DNA of 26,169 nt from contig JBHHXR010000016.1 in the NCBI GenBank assembly GCA_046757205.1, positions 1 through 26,169 of the forward strand. The letters run 5' to 3'. The DNA is from JBHHXR01 sp046757205. Lineage in GTDB: Bacteria > Pseudomonadota > Alphaproteobacteria > Rhodobacterales > Rhodobacteraceae. Below, piece by piece: positions 7,657 through 15,991 of the stretch. Position 1 is the first letter of the stretch. Each line of letters begins with the position of its first letter. The position numbers were made by a program, and so were the translations under genes. The notes below the pieces were generated by a model. The model was given only the letters and a program-made list of their open reading frames with translations, was not told the DNA's origin and searched no databases.

Positions 7657-8597
7657 TGGACATCCTTCAGATATTGCTGACCGACAGCTTCTGGGCCGCC
7701 GCCCTGCGCATCGCCACGCCGCTGATATTCGGCGTTCTCGGGGCGCTGATATGCGAGCGTTCCGGGGTGCTGAACCTCGGCATCGAAGGCATCTTCGCGG
7801 CCGGCGCGATGGCCGGCTGGATGGCGGTGTGGCTGGGCGCGGGGCTGTGGGGCGGTGTTCTGGTGGCGGCCCTGACAGGCGGTTTTTTCGGCCTGATTCA
7901 CGCCATGCTCACGGTGCCGCTGGGGCTGTCGCAGCACGTTTCGGGGCTGGGGGTGACCATGCTCGCCACCTCGGTCAGCTATTTCGCCTACCGGACCGCC
8001 CTGCCCAAGGTCAGCTCGCCGCCGCGCATCGAGCCGTTCCGCGCGCTCGACATCCCGGTGCTGTCCGACATCCCGTTTCTGGGGCCGGTGCTGTTCCAGC
8101 AAACCGCCTTCACGTGGCTCGCGCTATTCATGGTGGCGGTGGTGTGGTGGGTGCTGAACCGCACGCCGCTGGGCTTCGCCATCCGCGCCGTCGGCGACAA
8201 CCCCGACGCGGTGGACGCCCAGGGCCTGTCGGTCTACGGGTTGCGCATCGGCGCCGTGGTCGCCGGCTCGGCGCTGATGGCGCTCGGCGGCGCCTTCCTC
8301 ACCATGTCGGCCTTCGACGCCTTCTTCTTCGGCATGGTCAACGGCCGCGGCTGGATCTGCATCGCCCTGGTCATCTTCGCCAGCTGGCGGCCGGGCAAGG
8401 CCCTGCTCGGGGCGCTCCTGTTCGGCGCCTTCGACGCCTTTCAGGTGCGCCTGCAAACCGAGGTGGGCGCCTTCGTTCCCTCCCAGGTGTTCCTGATGGC
8501 GCCCTACATTCTTTCCATCATCGCGCTTGTCGTCGCGGCCCGCGGCGCCGACTACCCGCGCGCCTTGCTCACCCCCTGGTTCAAGGGTCAACGCTAG
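7656..8597 (+). CDS. ABC transporter permease 2 (BMP/nucleoside importer)
   Basis: Membrane protein of 313 residues, paralogous to permease 1 and the second half of the heterodimeric channel. It begins within TGATG, one base shared with the previous stop, with an AGGAGGGGGAGG-type Shine-Dalgarno in front. The motif ICERSGVLNLGIEGIF near residues 32-47 is typical of the YufQ/NupQ side. AIRAVGDNPDAVDAQG (about 174-189) is the ATPase-coupling loop. The frame stays open upstream, but the coding match begins at MDILQILL. The downstream CodA-like gene follows after 10 bp. Confidence 0.92.
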   Translation: MDILQILLTDSFWAAALRIATPLIFGVLGALICERSGVLNLGIEGIFAAGAMAGWMAVWLGAGLWGGVLVAALTGGFFGLIHAMLTVPLGLSQHVSGLGVTMLATSVSYFAYRTALPKVSSPPRIEPFRALDIPVLSDIPFLGPVLFQQTAFTWLALFMVAVVWWVLNRTPLGFAIRAVGDNPDAVDAQGLSVYGLRIGAVVAGSALMALGGAFLTMSAFDAFFFGMVNGRGWICIALVIFASWRPGKALLGALLFGAFDAFQVRLQTEVGAFVPSQVFLMAPYILSIIALVVAARGADYPRALLTPWFKGQR

Positions 8598-8607
8598 GAG
8601 TGCTGCC

Positions 8608-9909
8608 ATGCAGTTCGACCTGATCGTAAGAAACGCCGCCCTGCCGGACGGCCGGGCAGGCATCGACATTGCCTGCGCCGACGGAAGGATCGCGGCGGTG
8701 GAACGGGGTATCGCCGCCGAAGCGAGGGAAACCGTCGATGCCGGCGGCTACCTGGTCAGCCCCCCCTTCGTCGATCTGCACTTCCACATGGACGCCACGC
8801 TGTCGCTGGGCACGCCGAGGCTGAACGTGTCGGGCACACTGCTCGAAGGAATCGCGCTCTGGGGCGAGTTGAAACCGGTGCAATCGGTCGGCGACATCGC
8901 AGCGCGGGCGCTGCGCTACTGCGATCTGGCGGTCGCCATGGGTATCGGGGCGATCCGCAGCCACGTCGATGTATGCGACGATCAACTGAAGGGCGTTGAG
9001 GCGCTGCTGGAAGTGCGCCGGAAAGTAGCCCCGTATCTCGACCTGCAACTGGTCGCCTTTCCGCAGGACGGTCTGTACCGCTCCGCCAACGCCGAGGCGA
9101 ACCTGCTGCGCGCCCTCGACATGGGGGTCGACGTGGTCGGCGGCATCCCGCATTTCGAGCGCACCATGCAGGACGGCGCGGCGTCGGTCCGCAGGCTGTG
9201 CGAAATCGCCGCCGAACGCGGGCTGCGCGTCGACATGCACTGCGACGAGACCGACGACCCGCTGAGCCGCCACGTGGAGAGCCTGGCCTGCGAGACACAG
9301 CGCCTCGGGCTGCAGGGGCGCGTCACCGGCTCGCACCTGACGTCGATGCACTCGATGGACAATTACTACGTCTCCAAGCTGATCCCGCTGATGGCCGAGG
9401 CCGGGCTGCACGCCATCCCTAACCCGCTGATCAACATCATGCTGCAGGGCCGCCACGATACCTATCCCAGGCGCCGCGGCCAGACCCGGGTGCCGGAGCT
9501 GCGGGCGGCCGGGATAACCGTCGGCTTCGGCTCGGACTGCGTGATGGACCCGTGGTATTCGCTGGGCAAGGCCGACATGCTGGACGTGGCGCATATGGCG
9601 CTGCATGTCGGGCAGATGTCGTCGCGCGCCGACATGGCCTGGTGTTTCGAGGCGGTGACCGCGAATTCGGCCCACATCATGGGGCTGGAGGGCTACGGAC
9701 TGAAAGAGGGCTGCGCCGCCAACATGGTGGTTTTGCAGGCGCGCGACCCGATCGAGGCGATCCGCCTGCGGCCGGTGCGGCTCGCCGTGATCCGCGCCGG
9801 CAGGGTGATCGCGCGCAGCGAACCGAACGTGACGAAACTGCAACTGCCCGAGCGGCCCGCGGAAGTCGACCCTGCGGACTATGCACCGGAAGCAGCCGAT
9901 GCCGGCTGA
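8608..9909 (+). CDS. CodA-like amidohydrolase (cytosine/isoguanine-type deaminase)
   Basis: Cytoplasmic metal-dependent deaminase of 433 residues, amidohydrolase superfamily, close to E. coli CodA along its whole length. Metal and catalytic residues are present: His58-x-His60 in LHFHMD, His211 and Glu214 in HCDE, His243 in GSHLTSMHS, and Asp310 in GSDCVMDPWY. The substrate Gln is also kept (Gln153 in AFPQ). E. coli CodA reads HDDVFDPWY at the last motif, while this protein reads SDCVMDPWY, so the residue after the catalytic Asp is Cys311 instead of Asp314. The start is set by AGGAG 7 bases upstream of the ATG. It is the last gene of the BMP importer operon, so it probably acts on the imported base. 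Cytosine, isoguanine or a related heterocycle are all possible. Confidence 0.87.
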   Translation: MQFDLIVRNAALPDGRAGIDIACADGRIAAVERGIAAEARETVDAGGYLVSPPFVDLHFHMDATLSLGTPRLNVSGTLLEGIALWGELKPVQSVGDIAARALRYCDLAVAMGIGAIRSHVDVCDDQLKGVEALLEVRRKVAPYLDLQLVAFPQDGLYRSANAEANLLRALDMGVDVVGGIPHFERTMQDGAASVRRLCEIAAERGLRVDMHCDETDDPLSRHVESLACETQRLGLQGRVTGSHLTSMHSMDNYYVSKLIPLMAEAGLHAIPNPLINIMLQGRHDTYPRRRGQTRVPELRAAGITVGFGSDCVMDPWYSLGKADMLDVAHMALHVGQMSSRADMAWCFEAVTANSAHIMGLEGYGLKEGCAANMVVLQARDPIEAIRLRPVRLAVIRAGRVIARSEPNVTKLQLPERPAEVDPADYAPEAADAG

Positions 9910-9918
9910 TCACGCCGC

Positions 9919-11001
9919 TCAGGCGTCGGGCAGCAGGACCGGCCCCGATTCGGCGAAGCTCATCGCCACCCGCTGACCGGTCCCGAACGGTTGCGCGACG
10001 TCCTCCAGAACGGCGAACAGCGTGCCGAACTCGGTTTTCAGCGTGTACTCCATGTGGCTGCCGACATAGGTCGCCTTGGCGATTTCCCCGATCAGCGTGT
10101 AACCCTCCAGATCGCTGACCAGGCGCACACGGCTGGGCCGCACGGCGACCGTCGCCGGCCCCGGCGGCAGGCCGCGGTCGGCCAGGCTGTGGCGGTAGCC
10201 GCCGATGCTGATTTCCGCGGTATCGCCTTTCACCTCCTCGATGCGGCAGGGGATCAGGTTCGCCTCGCCGATGAAATCGGCGACGAACTTGTCGGCCGGC
10301 GCCTCGTAAAGCTCACGCGGCGTGCCGATCTGCGCAATCGAGGCGTTGCGCATCACCACGATGCGGTCGGAAACCGCCAGCGCTTCCTCCTGGTCGTGGG
10401 TGACATAGACCACGGTAAGGCCGAGGTTCTGCTGGATGTCGCGGATTTCCTCGCGCACCTGGCGGCGCAGTTTCGCGTCGAGGTTGGAAAGCGGCTCGTC
10501 GAACAGCAGCACCTGCGGCTCCAGCACCAGGGCGCGCGCCACCGCCACGCGCTGCTGCTGGCCGCCCGACAGTTCGCTCGGCAGGCGGTCGAAGTAATCC
10601 TTCAGCCCGACCAGATCGAGCCCCGCCATCGCCCGGGTCCGCGTCTCCTCCTTGTCGAAGCCGGAATATTTCAGCCCGTAGGAGACATTCTCGATCACAC
10701 TCATATGCGGGAACAGGGCATAGGACTGGAACACCATCGACACGTCGCGGTCGGTCGCCGGCAGGGTGGTCACGTCATTGTCGCCGATCAGGATCTGCCC
10801 CCTGGTCACCATTTCCAGCCCGGCGATCATCCGCAGCATCGTGGTCTTGCCGCAGCCCGACGGCCCCAGCAGCGTCACCAGTTTTCCCGGCTCGATCTCC
10901 AGCGAGATATCGTCGACGGCGGTGACCTCCTTGCCGTAGACCTTGGTGACGCTGCGGAAGCTGACCGAGGCCGCGTTGGTGCTGCTGAATGTCTTGTCCA
11001 T
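9919..11001 (-). CDS. ABC transporter ATP-binding protein, FbpC/AfuC/PotA family
   Basis: Cytoplasmic ATPase of 360 residues for the importer encoded upstream. It has Walker A GPSGCGKTT, Q-loop FQSYALFPHM, signature LSGGQQQRVAVARAL, Walker B VLLFDEPLSNLDAKLR and switch His in VTHDQEEA. A C-terminal regulatory TOBE-like domain follows from about residue 240, as in the FbpC/PotA/MalK class. The start ATG has GGGGGAAG in front. It is the third gene of the minus-strand binding protein-permease-ATPase operon, 12 bp after the permease stop. Its stop lies only 9 bp from the convergent deaminase stop, leaving no room for a separate terminator. Confidence 0.92.
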   Translation of the reverse strand: MDKTFSSTNAASVSFRSVTKVYGKEVTAVDDISLEIEPGKLVTLLGPSGCGKTTMLRMIAGLEMVTRGQILIGDNDVTTLPATDRDVSMVFQSYALFPHMSVIENVSYGLKYSGFDKEETRTRAMAGLDLVGLKDYFDRLPSELSGGQQQRVAVARALVLEPQVLLFDEPLSNLDAKLRRQVREEIRDIQQNLGLTVVYVTHDQEEALAVSDRIVVMRNASIAQIGTPRELYEAPADKFVADFIGEANLIPCRIEEVKGDTAEISIGGYRHSLADRGLPPGPATVAVRPSRVRLVSDLEGYTLIGEIAKATYVGSHMEYTLKTEFGTLFAVLEDVAQPFGTGQRVAMSFAESGPVLLPDA

Positions 11002-11013
11002 GGCTTCCCCCGT

Positions 11014-13233
11014 TCAGGCCGTTACCTGTGTGTGATCCATGCGCCGGCCGATCCGCACCTTGCCTACCGCGAATTGCAACAGACCGACAGCCAGCAGCAT
11101 GACCAGGATCAGCGTCGTCGAATAGGCGATTGCAAGCCCGTAGTCGTTGTTCTCCACCCGCCCGATGATGTAGCTGGTCGCCATCGGATACTGGGCGCTG
11201 AACAGGAAGATCACCGCCGAAATGGCGGTCATCGCGCGCACGAAACTGTACACCAGCGCGGCGAGGATAGCCGGTTTCAGGAGCGGCAGGATCACCCGCC
11301 GGAAGGTCTGCCAGCTGTTGGCCCCCAGCGTCAGCGACGATTCGTCGAGGCTCTTGTCGAGCTGTGTCATCGAGGCGATGCCGGCGCGCACGCCCACCGG
11401 CATGTTGCGGAAGATGAAGCTGACCACGAGGATGACGCCGGTGCCGGTGATCTCGATCGGCGGCACGTTGAAGGCCATCACGTAGCTGACGCCGATAACG
11501 GTGCCGGGGATGGCGAAGCTCAGCATGGTGCCGAACTCGAAAGCATTCTTGCCGGCGAATGTCTGGCGCGTCAGCAGGTAGGCGGTGGTGAGGCCGAGCG
11601 CCGCCGTCAAGGGTGCCGAGACGGTGGCGATCATCAGCGTCGTCTTGAAGGAATCCCACGCCGAGCCGGTCCAGAAGCGCGGGCCGGTTTCAGCGAAATT
11701 CACCGAGAATGCGGTGATGTAGTGCTTGAAGGTCAGCGTGTTGTTGACCCCCCAGATATCCACGAAGCTGCCGTATAGGATCATGCCGTAGATCACCACG
11801 GTGAACGCCGTCCAGATGATCGCGATCGTGTAGACCGGGACCGCAAGGCCCCGCGGCATCTGCGGGTGAACCCCGGCGTCGCCCTTGCCGGTCACCGTGG
11901 TGTAGGATTTCTTGCCCAGCCAGAAGCGCTGTGCGTAGAACGCGCTGAGGGTGAATCCCAGCAGCACCATCGCCAGCACCGCCGCCCGGCTCTGGTCGTA
12001 CTGCGCGCCGACAATGGAGAAGAAAATCTCGGTCGACAGCACTTCGAAATTGCCGCCCAGCACCAGCGGGTTGCCGAAATCCGCCATGCTTTCGATGAAG
12101 CCGAGCAGGAAGGCGTTTGCCAGCCCGGGCCGCATCAGCGGCAGCGACACGGTGCGGAAAACCTGCCAGCGGTTAGCGCGCAGGGTTTGCGCCGCCTCTT
12201 CCATCGACGGGCTGACGCCCTCGACAACGCCGATCAGAACCAGAAATGCAATCGGCGTGAAGGCCAGCGTCTGCGCGATCAGCAGGCCGGGCAGGCCGTA
12301 GACCCAGCGCGTCGGCGCGGTGCCGAAAATGTCGGCAACAAACCTGGTGACCGTGCCCGACAGACCAAAGAGCAGGATGATCGCCAGGCCGATCACGAAG
12401 GGCGGTGTGATGATCGGCAGCACGGTCAATGCCCGCAGGCCCTGCTTGAAGCGGAACCCGGACCGGGTGACGACCAGCGCGAACACCAGGCCGAGCGCGG
12501 TGGTGATGGCGCCGACGAGTACCGCGAGGATCAGCGAGTTCCATGCCGCGCCGCATCGCAGGCCCGCAAGGCAGCCGATGCCCCAGATCCGGTTGCTCAC
12601 GAATTTCGAGAAGAACACGGAAGCGGAATAGCCGCCTTCCTGCGTCACGAAGGCGGCAACCAGCATGATCGCTATGGGAAAGAACACGAAGATCGTCACC
12701 ACGACGATCACCGCGCTGATGGCGCTGACGACGAAAACGTCGCCGTTGATCGCGCCGCGCGCGGCGATGCCCTGGGTGAACAGGAACAGGAACGCGCTGG
12801 CCAGCGCCAGCGCCCCGTAGCCCATGCCGAACTGGCGGTCGCCGAGCGGCCCGAACAGCGCCTCCAGCCAGCCGAACTGCCAGCCCCGGATGCCGATGCC
12901 AAAGCCCTGGGCGATCAGCCAGCTGAACCCGGCGGCGCCGCAGGCGATCAGGACAACCGCGTATACCGGATCGGATTTCCGCCGCCCGATGGCCAGAAGC
13001 GACAGCGCCATCGGCAGCACCAGGGGCGCCAGCCAGAGCTTTTCGCCCTGACCGACGATGAACGCCAGCGGCGCGTAGTCAGTGTCGAACGGATAGCCGT
13101 CAACCAGCCACTCGAAGGCAAAGAAACCGTCCTCGACCCCGTACCAGGGCAGGACAAAAATTGCCGCCCACCCGACGGCGATCCAGAAGATCAATGTCGG
13201 GTGGGTGGCGGTGTCAGTGCCCGGAGCCTGCAC
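11014..13233 (-). CDS. ABC transporter permease with two fused permease domains (AfuB/FbpB family)
   Basis: Membrane protein of 739 residues in which two BPD_transp_1 permease units are fused. Each unit ends in an ATPase-coupling EAA-type loop: EEAAQTLRANRWQVFRTVSL (first half) and DESSLTLGANSWQTFRRVIL (second half). A long N-terminal part of about 200 residues with extra hydrophobic segments precedes the first unit. This makes it longer than classical FbpB (about 500) and closer in size to AfuB proteins (about 690). The start is GTG at 13233, 3 bp after the binding-protein stop, so it is probably translated by coupling. No in-frame ATG precedes the first membrane segment. Confidence 0.9.
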   Translation of the reverse strand: MQAPGTDTATHPTLIFWIAVGWAAIFVLPWYGVEDGFFAFEWLVDGYPFDTDYAPLAFIVGQGEKLWLAPLVLPMALSLLAIGRRKSDPVYAVVLIACGAAGFSWLIAQGFGIGIRGWQFGWLEALFGPLGDRQFGMGYGALALASAFLFLFTQGIAARGAINGDVFVVSAISAVIVVVTIFVFFPIAIMLVAAFVTQEGGYSASVFFSKFVSNRIWGIGCLAGLRCGAAWNSLILAVLVGAITTALGLVFALVVTRSGFRFKQGLRALTVLPIITPPFVIGLAIILLFGLSGTVTRFVADIFGTAPTRWVYGLPGLLIAQTLAFTPIAFLVLIGVVEGVSPSMEEAAQTLRANRWQVFRTVSLPLMRPGLANAFLLGFIESMADFGNPLVLGGNFEVLSTEIFFSIVGAQYDQSRAAVLAMVLLGFTLSAFYAQRFWLGKKSYTTVTGKGDAGVHPQMPRGLAVPVYTIAIIWTAFTVVIYGMILYGSFVDIWGVNNTLTFKHYITAFSVNFAETGPRFWTGSAWDSFKTTLMIATVSAPLTAALGLTTAYLLTRQTFAGKNAFEFGTMLSFAIPGTVIGVSYVMAFNVPPIEITGTGVILVVSFIFRNMPVGVRAGIASMTQLDKSLDESSLTLGANSWQTFRRVILPLLKPAILAALVYSFVRAMTAISAVIFLFSAQYPMATSYIIGRVENNDYGLAIAYSTTLILVMLLAVGLLQFAVGKVRIGRRMDHTQVTA

Positions 13234-13236
13234 GCC

Positions 13237-14265
13237 TTACTGCGGAAGCGTAGAGACTTCCTCGTCCCACTTCTTCAGCAGCCGCTTGCGCTCGGCGCTG
13301 GAGCCGTACTTCTTGAAGTCGTAGTCGATCAGCTTGATCGACGACAGATCCGGCGCCGACGGCGAGGTCTTCGAGCCCTTGTTCGACGGCACCTGGAACG
13401 CCTTCACGCCGAGCGCAAGGTTCTGCGCGTCGGTGCTGAGCGCCCAGTCATAGAACTTCTTGGCGCTTTCCAGATTGCGCGCACCCTTGATGATCGACAT
13501 CGAGCCGATCTCGTAGCCGGTGCCTTCGCACGGCGCCACGACCTTGATCGGAAAACCGGTGACCGCCTGTTTCACCGCGTCATGCATGAAGACGATACCG
13601 ATGGTGTTTTCGCCGCGCGCGGCGGCCTTGATCGGAGCCGAGCCCGACTTGGTGTACTGGTTGATGTTCTTGTGCAGCGCTTTCATGAAGTCGAAACCGC
13701 CGTCCTCGCCGAACAGTTGCACCATCGTGGCCAGCGTGGTGTAGGCGGTGCCCGAGGAATTCGGGTTCGCCATCTGCACATGGCCCTTGTATTCCGGCTT
13801 CAGAAGGTCCTTCCAGCAATGCGGTTCCGGCAGGTTGTTCTTGGCCAGCAGTTCGGTGTTGTAGCCGTAGCCCAGCGCACCGGAATAGATCCCGATGGTC
13901 CGGTCGCCGGCGCTCTCGGCCTGCGAGATGGACCACGGCTGAAGCTGCGGGCGCATCGGCGTGACGTAAGGTTCGGTCAGTCCTTCCTCGGCGGCCTGAA
14001 GGTGCGGATCGCCCGTGCCGCCCCACCATACATCGCCTTTCGGGTTCGACGATTCCGCCTTGACCTGGGCGAAGGTCTCGCCGGAACTCTTGCGGGTCAT
14101 GTTGACGTCGATGCCGGTGGCTTCCTCGAAACCGCGCGCCATCGCCTGGCACCAGTCCTCCTGCGCGCTGCAATACAGCGTCAGCTTGTCCTTGGCCAGG
14201 GTAGCGGACGACGCCGCCGCCAGGGCGAGCACGGCGCCGGATACGATAAGGCCCAGTCTTTTCAT
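13237..14265 (-). CDS. Periplasmic substrate-binding protein, AfuA/FbpA family
   Basis: Binding protein of 342 residues that feeds the fused permease. The open frame runs further upstream, but ATG 14265 has GGGGAGA just before it and opens a normal signal peptide (residues 1-24, cut after TLA). The mature protein belongs to the family of FbpA, AfuA and related binders. The Tyr-Tyr iron ligands of FbpA are not present in the expected C-terminal-lobe position, where the sequence reads FMHDAV. Ser60/Ser61, His228, Asp229 and Glu252 have nearly the spacing I recall for the hexose-phosphate ligands of Actinobacillus AfuA (Ser37, His205, Asp206, Glu229 in the mature chain). A phosphorylated solute is therefore more likely than ferric iron. 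This is inference from spacing, without an alignment. Confidence 0.85.
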   Translation of the reverse strand: MKRLGLIVSGAVLALAAASSATLAKDKLTLYCSAQEDWCQAMARGFEEATGIDVNMTRKSSGETFAQVKAESSNPKGDVWWGGTGDPHLQAAEEGLTEPYVTPMRPQLQPWSISQAESAGDRTIGIYSGALGYGYNTELLAKNNLPEPHCWKDLLKPEYKGHVQMANPNSSGTAYTTLATMVQLFGEDGGFDFMKALHKNINQYTKSGSAPIKAAARGENTIGIVFMHDAVKQAVTGFPIKVVAPCEGTGYEIGSMSIIKGARNLESAKKFYDWALSTDAQNLALGVKAFQVPSNKGSKTSPSAPDLSSIKLIDYDFKKYGSSAERKRLLKKWDEEVSTLPQ

Positions 14266-14552
14266 GATATTCTCCCCAACATTTTGAATATTCGAAACCC
14301 TAGCCTTCCGGCCGCCGCTTCGCAAATGAAAGATTCGGCGCGCCTGCCCGGCAAGACGCGCCCGTAGTGAAGATGCCCCGATACCCTTGACGCGCGTTTC
14401 GCGCCGGGAAAAGCAACCGGGACGGCGGGCGTCGCGCCGGCCCTTCACGGTTCGGTTACGCTGCAACAGCGTCGCCGGCATGGTATACTGTGCTTCCGGA
14501 GCCCATGTTTGGCGGGGCAGGAAAATGATTCTCGCAGGTTGAGGACGGCCCG
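14266..14552. other. Divergent intergenic region with a candidate extended −10 promoter
   Basis: These 287 bases separate the AfuA-like gene (minus) from the VWA gene (plus). TGGTATACT at 14481-14489 is a good extended −10 element for the plus strand, with CTGCAA about 17 bp upstream as a weak −35. Transcription would start near 14496, about 57 bases before the VWA start. A GAATATTC palindrome at 14286-14293 lies in the leader of the AfuA-like gene. No RNA gene or small protein is evident. Confidence 0.55.
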
Positions 14553-15275
14553 ATGCCGAAAAAAGGTGAACTTTCCCCGACGCATGATGCGCCGCCGTCT
14601 CCCCGACCGACCTCCAGCCGGTCGGAGATAGAGGCATTTCTTGAAACCGCAAACCGGCTGGCTGCGGCCGACAGGGCGTCGCGCGGGCGGCTGATCTTCG
14701 CGCTCGACGCGACGATGAGCCGGCAGCCGACATGGGACATCGCCTGCTCCTTGCAGGCCGAAATGTTCGACGCCGCGGCGACCGTCGGCGATCTCTCGGT
14801 CCAGCTCGTCTATTTCCGCGGCTACCGCGAGACCCGCGCCTCGCGCTGGGTCGGCGACGCCAAGAGCCTGCGCGACATGATGGTGAAGATCGACTGCCGC
14901 GGCGGGCGCACGCAGATTCGCAAGGTGCTCCTTCACGCCATACGCGAGGCCGGGAAAAAGCCGCTGGCGGCGCTGGTCTATGTCGGCGACGCGATGGAGG
15001 AAAACGTCGACAAGCTGTGCGATCTTGCGGGGCAACTGGGCCTGCACAACGTGCGCGCCTTCATGTTCCACGAGGGTCGCGACCCGGTGGCGGAGCGCGC
15101 ATTCCGCGAAATCGCCCGGCTGACGCGCGGCGCCTACCTGCCGTTCGACCCGTCATCGGCCGGCGAACTCCGGTCCCTGCTGGGCGCCGTTGCCACCTAT
15201 GCTGCCGGCGGCCTCGAAGCCCTCGAGGCGTCGGGCAGCGCGCCGGCACGGCGCCTTCTGGGCGACCTGCGCTGA
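14553..15275 (+). CDS. VWA-domain protein (soluble)
   Basis: Soluble protein of 240 residues with a von Willebrand A fold. A metal-ion-dependent adhesion site is visible: Asp52-x-Thr54-x-Ser56 in FALDATMSR, Thr120 in GGRT and Asp146 in VYVGDAME. The first 25 residues are Pro/Ser-rich and probably disordered. There is no signal peptide or membrane helix. The start has GAGG 8 bases upstream. The stop overlaps the start of the membrane J-domain gene by one base (TGATG), so the two proteins are probably made together and may act together. VWA proteins of this kind usually scaffold protein complexes, but no specific partner can be named from the sequence apart from the neighbour. Confidence 0.82.
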   Translation: MPKKGELSPTHDAPPSPRPTSSRSEIEAFLETANRLAAADRASRGRLIFALDATMSRQPTWDIACSLQAEMFDAAATVGDLSVQLVYFRGYRETRASRWVGDAKSLRDMMVKIDCRGGRTQIRKVLLHAIREAGKKPLAALVYVGDAMEENVDKLCDLAGQLGLHNVRAFMFHEGRDPVAERAFREIARLTRGAYLPFDPSSAGELRSLLGAVATYAAGGLEALEASGSAPARRLLGDLR

Positions 15276-15961
15276 TGCACCCGCTGCTTGCCGCCGGTAC
15301 CGTCGCCATCGGTGTCGCGCTCGCCTTCTGGCTCCTGCTGGTCGTCGCGCCGAAGGTTTCGCCGGAGATATTCCGGCGCACGCTGGGTCTGATGCTGATC
15401 GCCGGCGGCGCCGGCATGATTCTGCTGCGCCTCTACGTGCCCGCAATTATCATGGCGATCGCGGGTCTCGGGCTGGTCCTGCGCCCCGAAGCGGGCGTGC
15501 ACCCGGCGCGCCGGGGCCGTGCATCGACGGTCCGCACGCGGTATCTGGCGATGGCGCTGGACCATGCATCGGGCAGGGTTGACGGCGAAATTCTCGCCGG
15601 TCCGTATAGCGGGCGAAAGCTGTCCGAACTCGGCCTTTCCGAGCTCCTTCGCTTCGGAACAAGCATCCGTGACGACCCGGAATCGGTCAAGCTTCTGGAA
15701 GCCTACCTCGACAGCACGCACCCGGAGTGGCGAGGCGGCGAGGACCGCGATACCGGTGCCGGGCGGGAAAGCGCATCCGCTTCCGGGGCCATGAGCCGGG
15801 ACGAGGCGCTGCGCGTACTGGGGCTCGAGCCCGGTGCCGACGACGAGGAAATTCGCGAAGCCCACCACCGGCTCATCAAGCGGGTCCATCCCGACCGCGG
15901 CGGCTCGGCCGAGCTGGCGGCCCGGATCAACGAGGCCAGGGACAGGCTTCTGGGCGGGTAG
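15275..15961 (+). CDS. Membrane-anchored J-domain protein (DnaJ-like co-chaperone, Pam18-like layout)
   Basis: Protein of 228 residues with two N-terminal hydrophobic segments (about 4-25 and 37-68), a linker, and a C-terminal J domain (about 172-228) with the essential His205-Pro206-Asp207. This is the N-membrane/C-J layout of Tim14/Pam18-type co-chaperones, which recruit and stimulate an Hsp70 at the membrane. The open frame extends far upstream, but ATG 15275 overlaps the VWA stop and begins just before the first membrane segment. The Hsp70 partner is not encoded in the window and would be the housekeeping DnaK or a homologue. Confidence 0.87.
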   Translation: MHPLLAAGTVAIGVALAFWLLLVVAPKVSPEIFRRTLGLMLIAGGAGMILLRLYVPAIIMAIAGLGLVLRPEAGVHPARRGRASTVRTRYLAMALDHASGRVDGEILAGPYSGRKLSELGLSELLRFGTSIRDDPESVKLLEAYLDSTHPEWRGGEDRDTGAGRESASASGAMSRDEALRVLGLEPGADDEEIREAHHRLIKRVHPDRGGSAELAARINEARDRLLGG

Positions 15962-15975
15962 TGACGCCGCGAAAT

Positions 15976-15988
15976 CCGGCATCGCCGG
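15976..15988. terminator. Small hairpin between convergent genes
   Basis: CCGGC-ATC-GCCGG forms a 5-bp stem with a 3-base loop in the 30-bp gap between the J-protein stop and the convergent small gene. There is no U-run on either side, so a terminator role is only possible. Confidence 0.25.
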
Positions 15989-15991
15989 CCG

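Noticed and set aside
9919..14265. Label of the operon as a ferric iron transporter
   Set aside because: The family match is real, but the Tyr-Tyr iron ligands are not visible in the binding protein, so an iron substrate is not supported.
11866..14367. Plus-strand open frame of 833 codons opposite the AfuB/AfuA-like genes
   Set aside because: It is rich in Arg, Gln, His and Asp as expected for an antisense frame, crosses two real genes, and has no domain motif. The same reasoning removes the long antisense frames at 5102-6625, 9991-11778, 16666-18414 and 23882-25345.
14521..14540. Fur-box-like bases (AATGATTCTC) before the VWA gene
   Set aside because: Only one half resembles a Fur site, and it lies about 260 bp from the divergent transporter start, too far to act there.
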